DNA of 15,351 bases from Acidobacteriota bacterium. Its GTDB lineage: Bacteria; Acidobacteriota; Vicinamibacteria; Vicinamibacterales; UBA8438. The notes beneath the pieces were generated by a model that was not told the origin of the DNA, did not search any database, and saw only the letters and a program-made list of their open reading frames with translations. The DNA lies in the NCBI GenBank assembly GCA_005778315.1, contig SXOW01000432.1:1-15351 (forward strand), read 5' to 3'. Shown one piece after another: positions 15,286-15,351 of the stretch (positions are counted from its first letter, which is position 1; every line of letters begins with the position of its first letter). Position numbers and translations under genes: made by a program.

Positions 15286-15290
15286 CCCCT
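15286..15290 (-). promoter_or_regulatory. Shine-Dalgarno site of the beta-barrel gene
   Basis: AGGGG on the minus strand is five bases from GTG 15280. It is the best ribosome-binding candidate upstream of this gene and decides for the longest start over the in-frame GTGs at 15253 and 15211. Confidence 0.5.
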
Positions 15291-15293
15291 GTT

Positions 15294-15305
15294 GTCCTAC
15301 AGGAC
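15294..15305. repeat. Short inverted repeat in the operon leader
   Basis: GTCCTACAGGAC is a near-perfect palindrome with arms GTCCT and AGGAC around two bases. It lies just upstream of the ribosome site of the first operon gene, so it could be a small operator or a weak hairpin in the leader. Twelve bases is short enough to arise by chance. The rest of 15281-15351 shows no convincing -35/-10 pair for the minus strand. Confidence 0.3.
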
Positions 15306-15351
15306 GTGCGCTGAAGTCGCCTCCAGCCACTCTTATTGACGTTTATCGGAC

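Noticed and set aside
1..15351. CRISPR arrays, tRNA/rRNA genes, transposases, phage genes or toxin-antitoxin pairs
   Set aside because: No spaced direct repeats, RNA-like sequences, or relevant protein motifs were seen on either strand.
15330..15351. TTGACG near the right edge as a plus-strand -35 box
   Set aside because: The matching -10 would lie outside the window, so it cannot be supported.

Overview
The window is almost entirely a surface or extracellular polysaccharide (EPS/capsule) locus of the Wzx/Wzy type from a GC-rich, diderm (Gram-negative) bacterium. The outer-membrane export genes and signal peptides show the diderm envelope. The phylum cannot be fixed from this sequence. Acidobacteriota (Vicinamibacteria-like) is my first guess, from general style only and with low confidence. 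There are no RNA genes, CRISPR arrays, IS elements or phage genes, and no gene-free stretch over 300 bases; the longest is the 71-base right edge.

Left block, plus strand (1-2738). The C-terminal ATPase part of a bacterial tyrosine kinase (BY-kinase, Wzc/CpsD type) enters from outside the window. It is followed by a multi-membrane-span Wzy_C-type O-antigen ligase/polymerase, then a HAD-fold phosphatase of the 5'-nucleotidase type with a low-complexity tail. The three genes are tightly packed and probably co-transcribed.

Right block, minus strand (15280 down to 2735). Eleven genes look like one operon read right to left: an outer-membrane beta-barrel protein, a short Wza-like export protein (OPX, Poly_export/SLBB), two GT4 glycosyltransferases, a second Wzy-like polymerase, four more GT4-type glycosyltransferases, a polyprenyl-phosphate sugar-1-phosphate transferase (PGT), and an FAD oxidoreductase of the geranylgeranyl-reductase family. 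From the first of the two GT4 genes at 13098 down to the PGT, each stop meets the next start within a few bases (GTGA, ATGA, TAATG, TGATG), which indicates translational coupling.

How they fit together (inference): the PGT loads the first sugar phosphate onto the lipid carrier at the inner membrane. Up to six GT4 enzymes extend it, a Wzx flippase not in this window turns it over, and a Wzy enzyme polymerises it. The BY-kinase with its chain-length partner controls the process, and the OPX plus beta-barrel pair exports the product. The FAD reductase may act on the polyprenyl carrier.

The two blocks converge and their stop codons overlap within one CTAG, so there is no room for an intergenic terminator. 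The most notable points are the reductase beside the PGT, the second Wzy-like gene on the opposite strand, the short OPX paired with a beta-barrel, and one glycosyltransferase lacking the usual E-x7-E motif. I see no wholly new kind of system; the novelty would lie in the particular gene combination.
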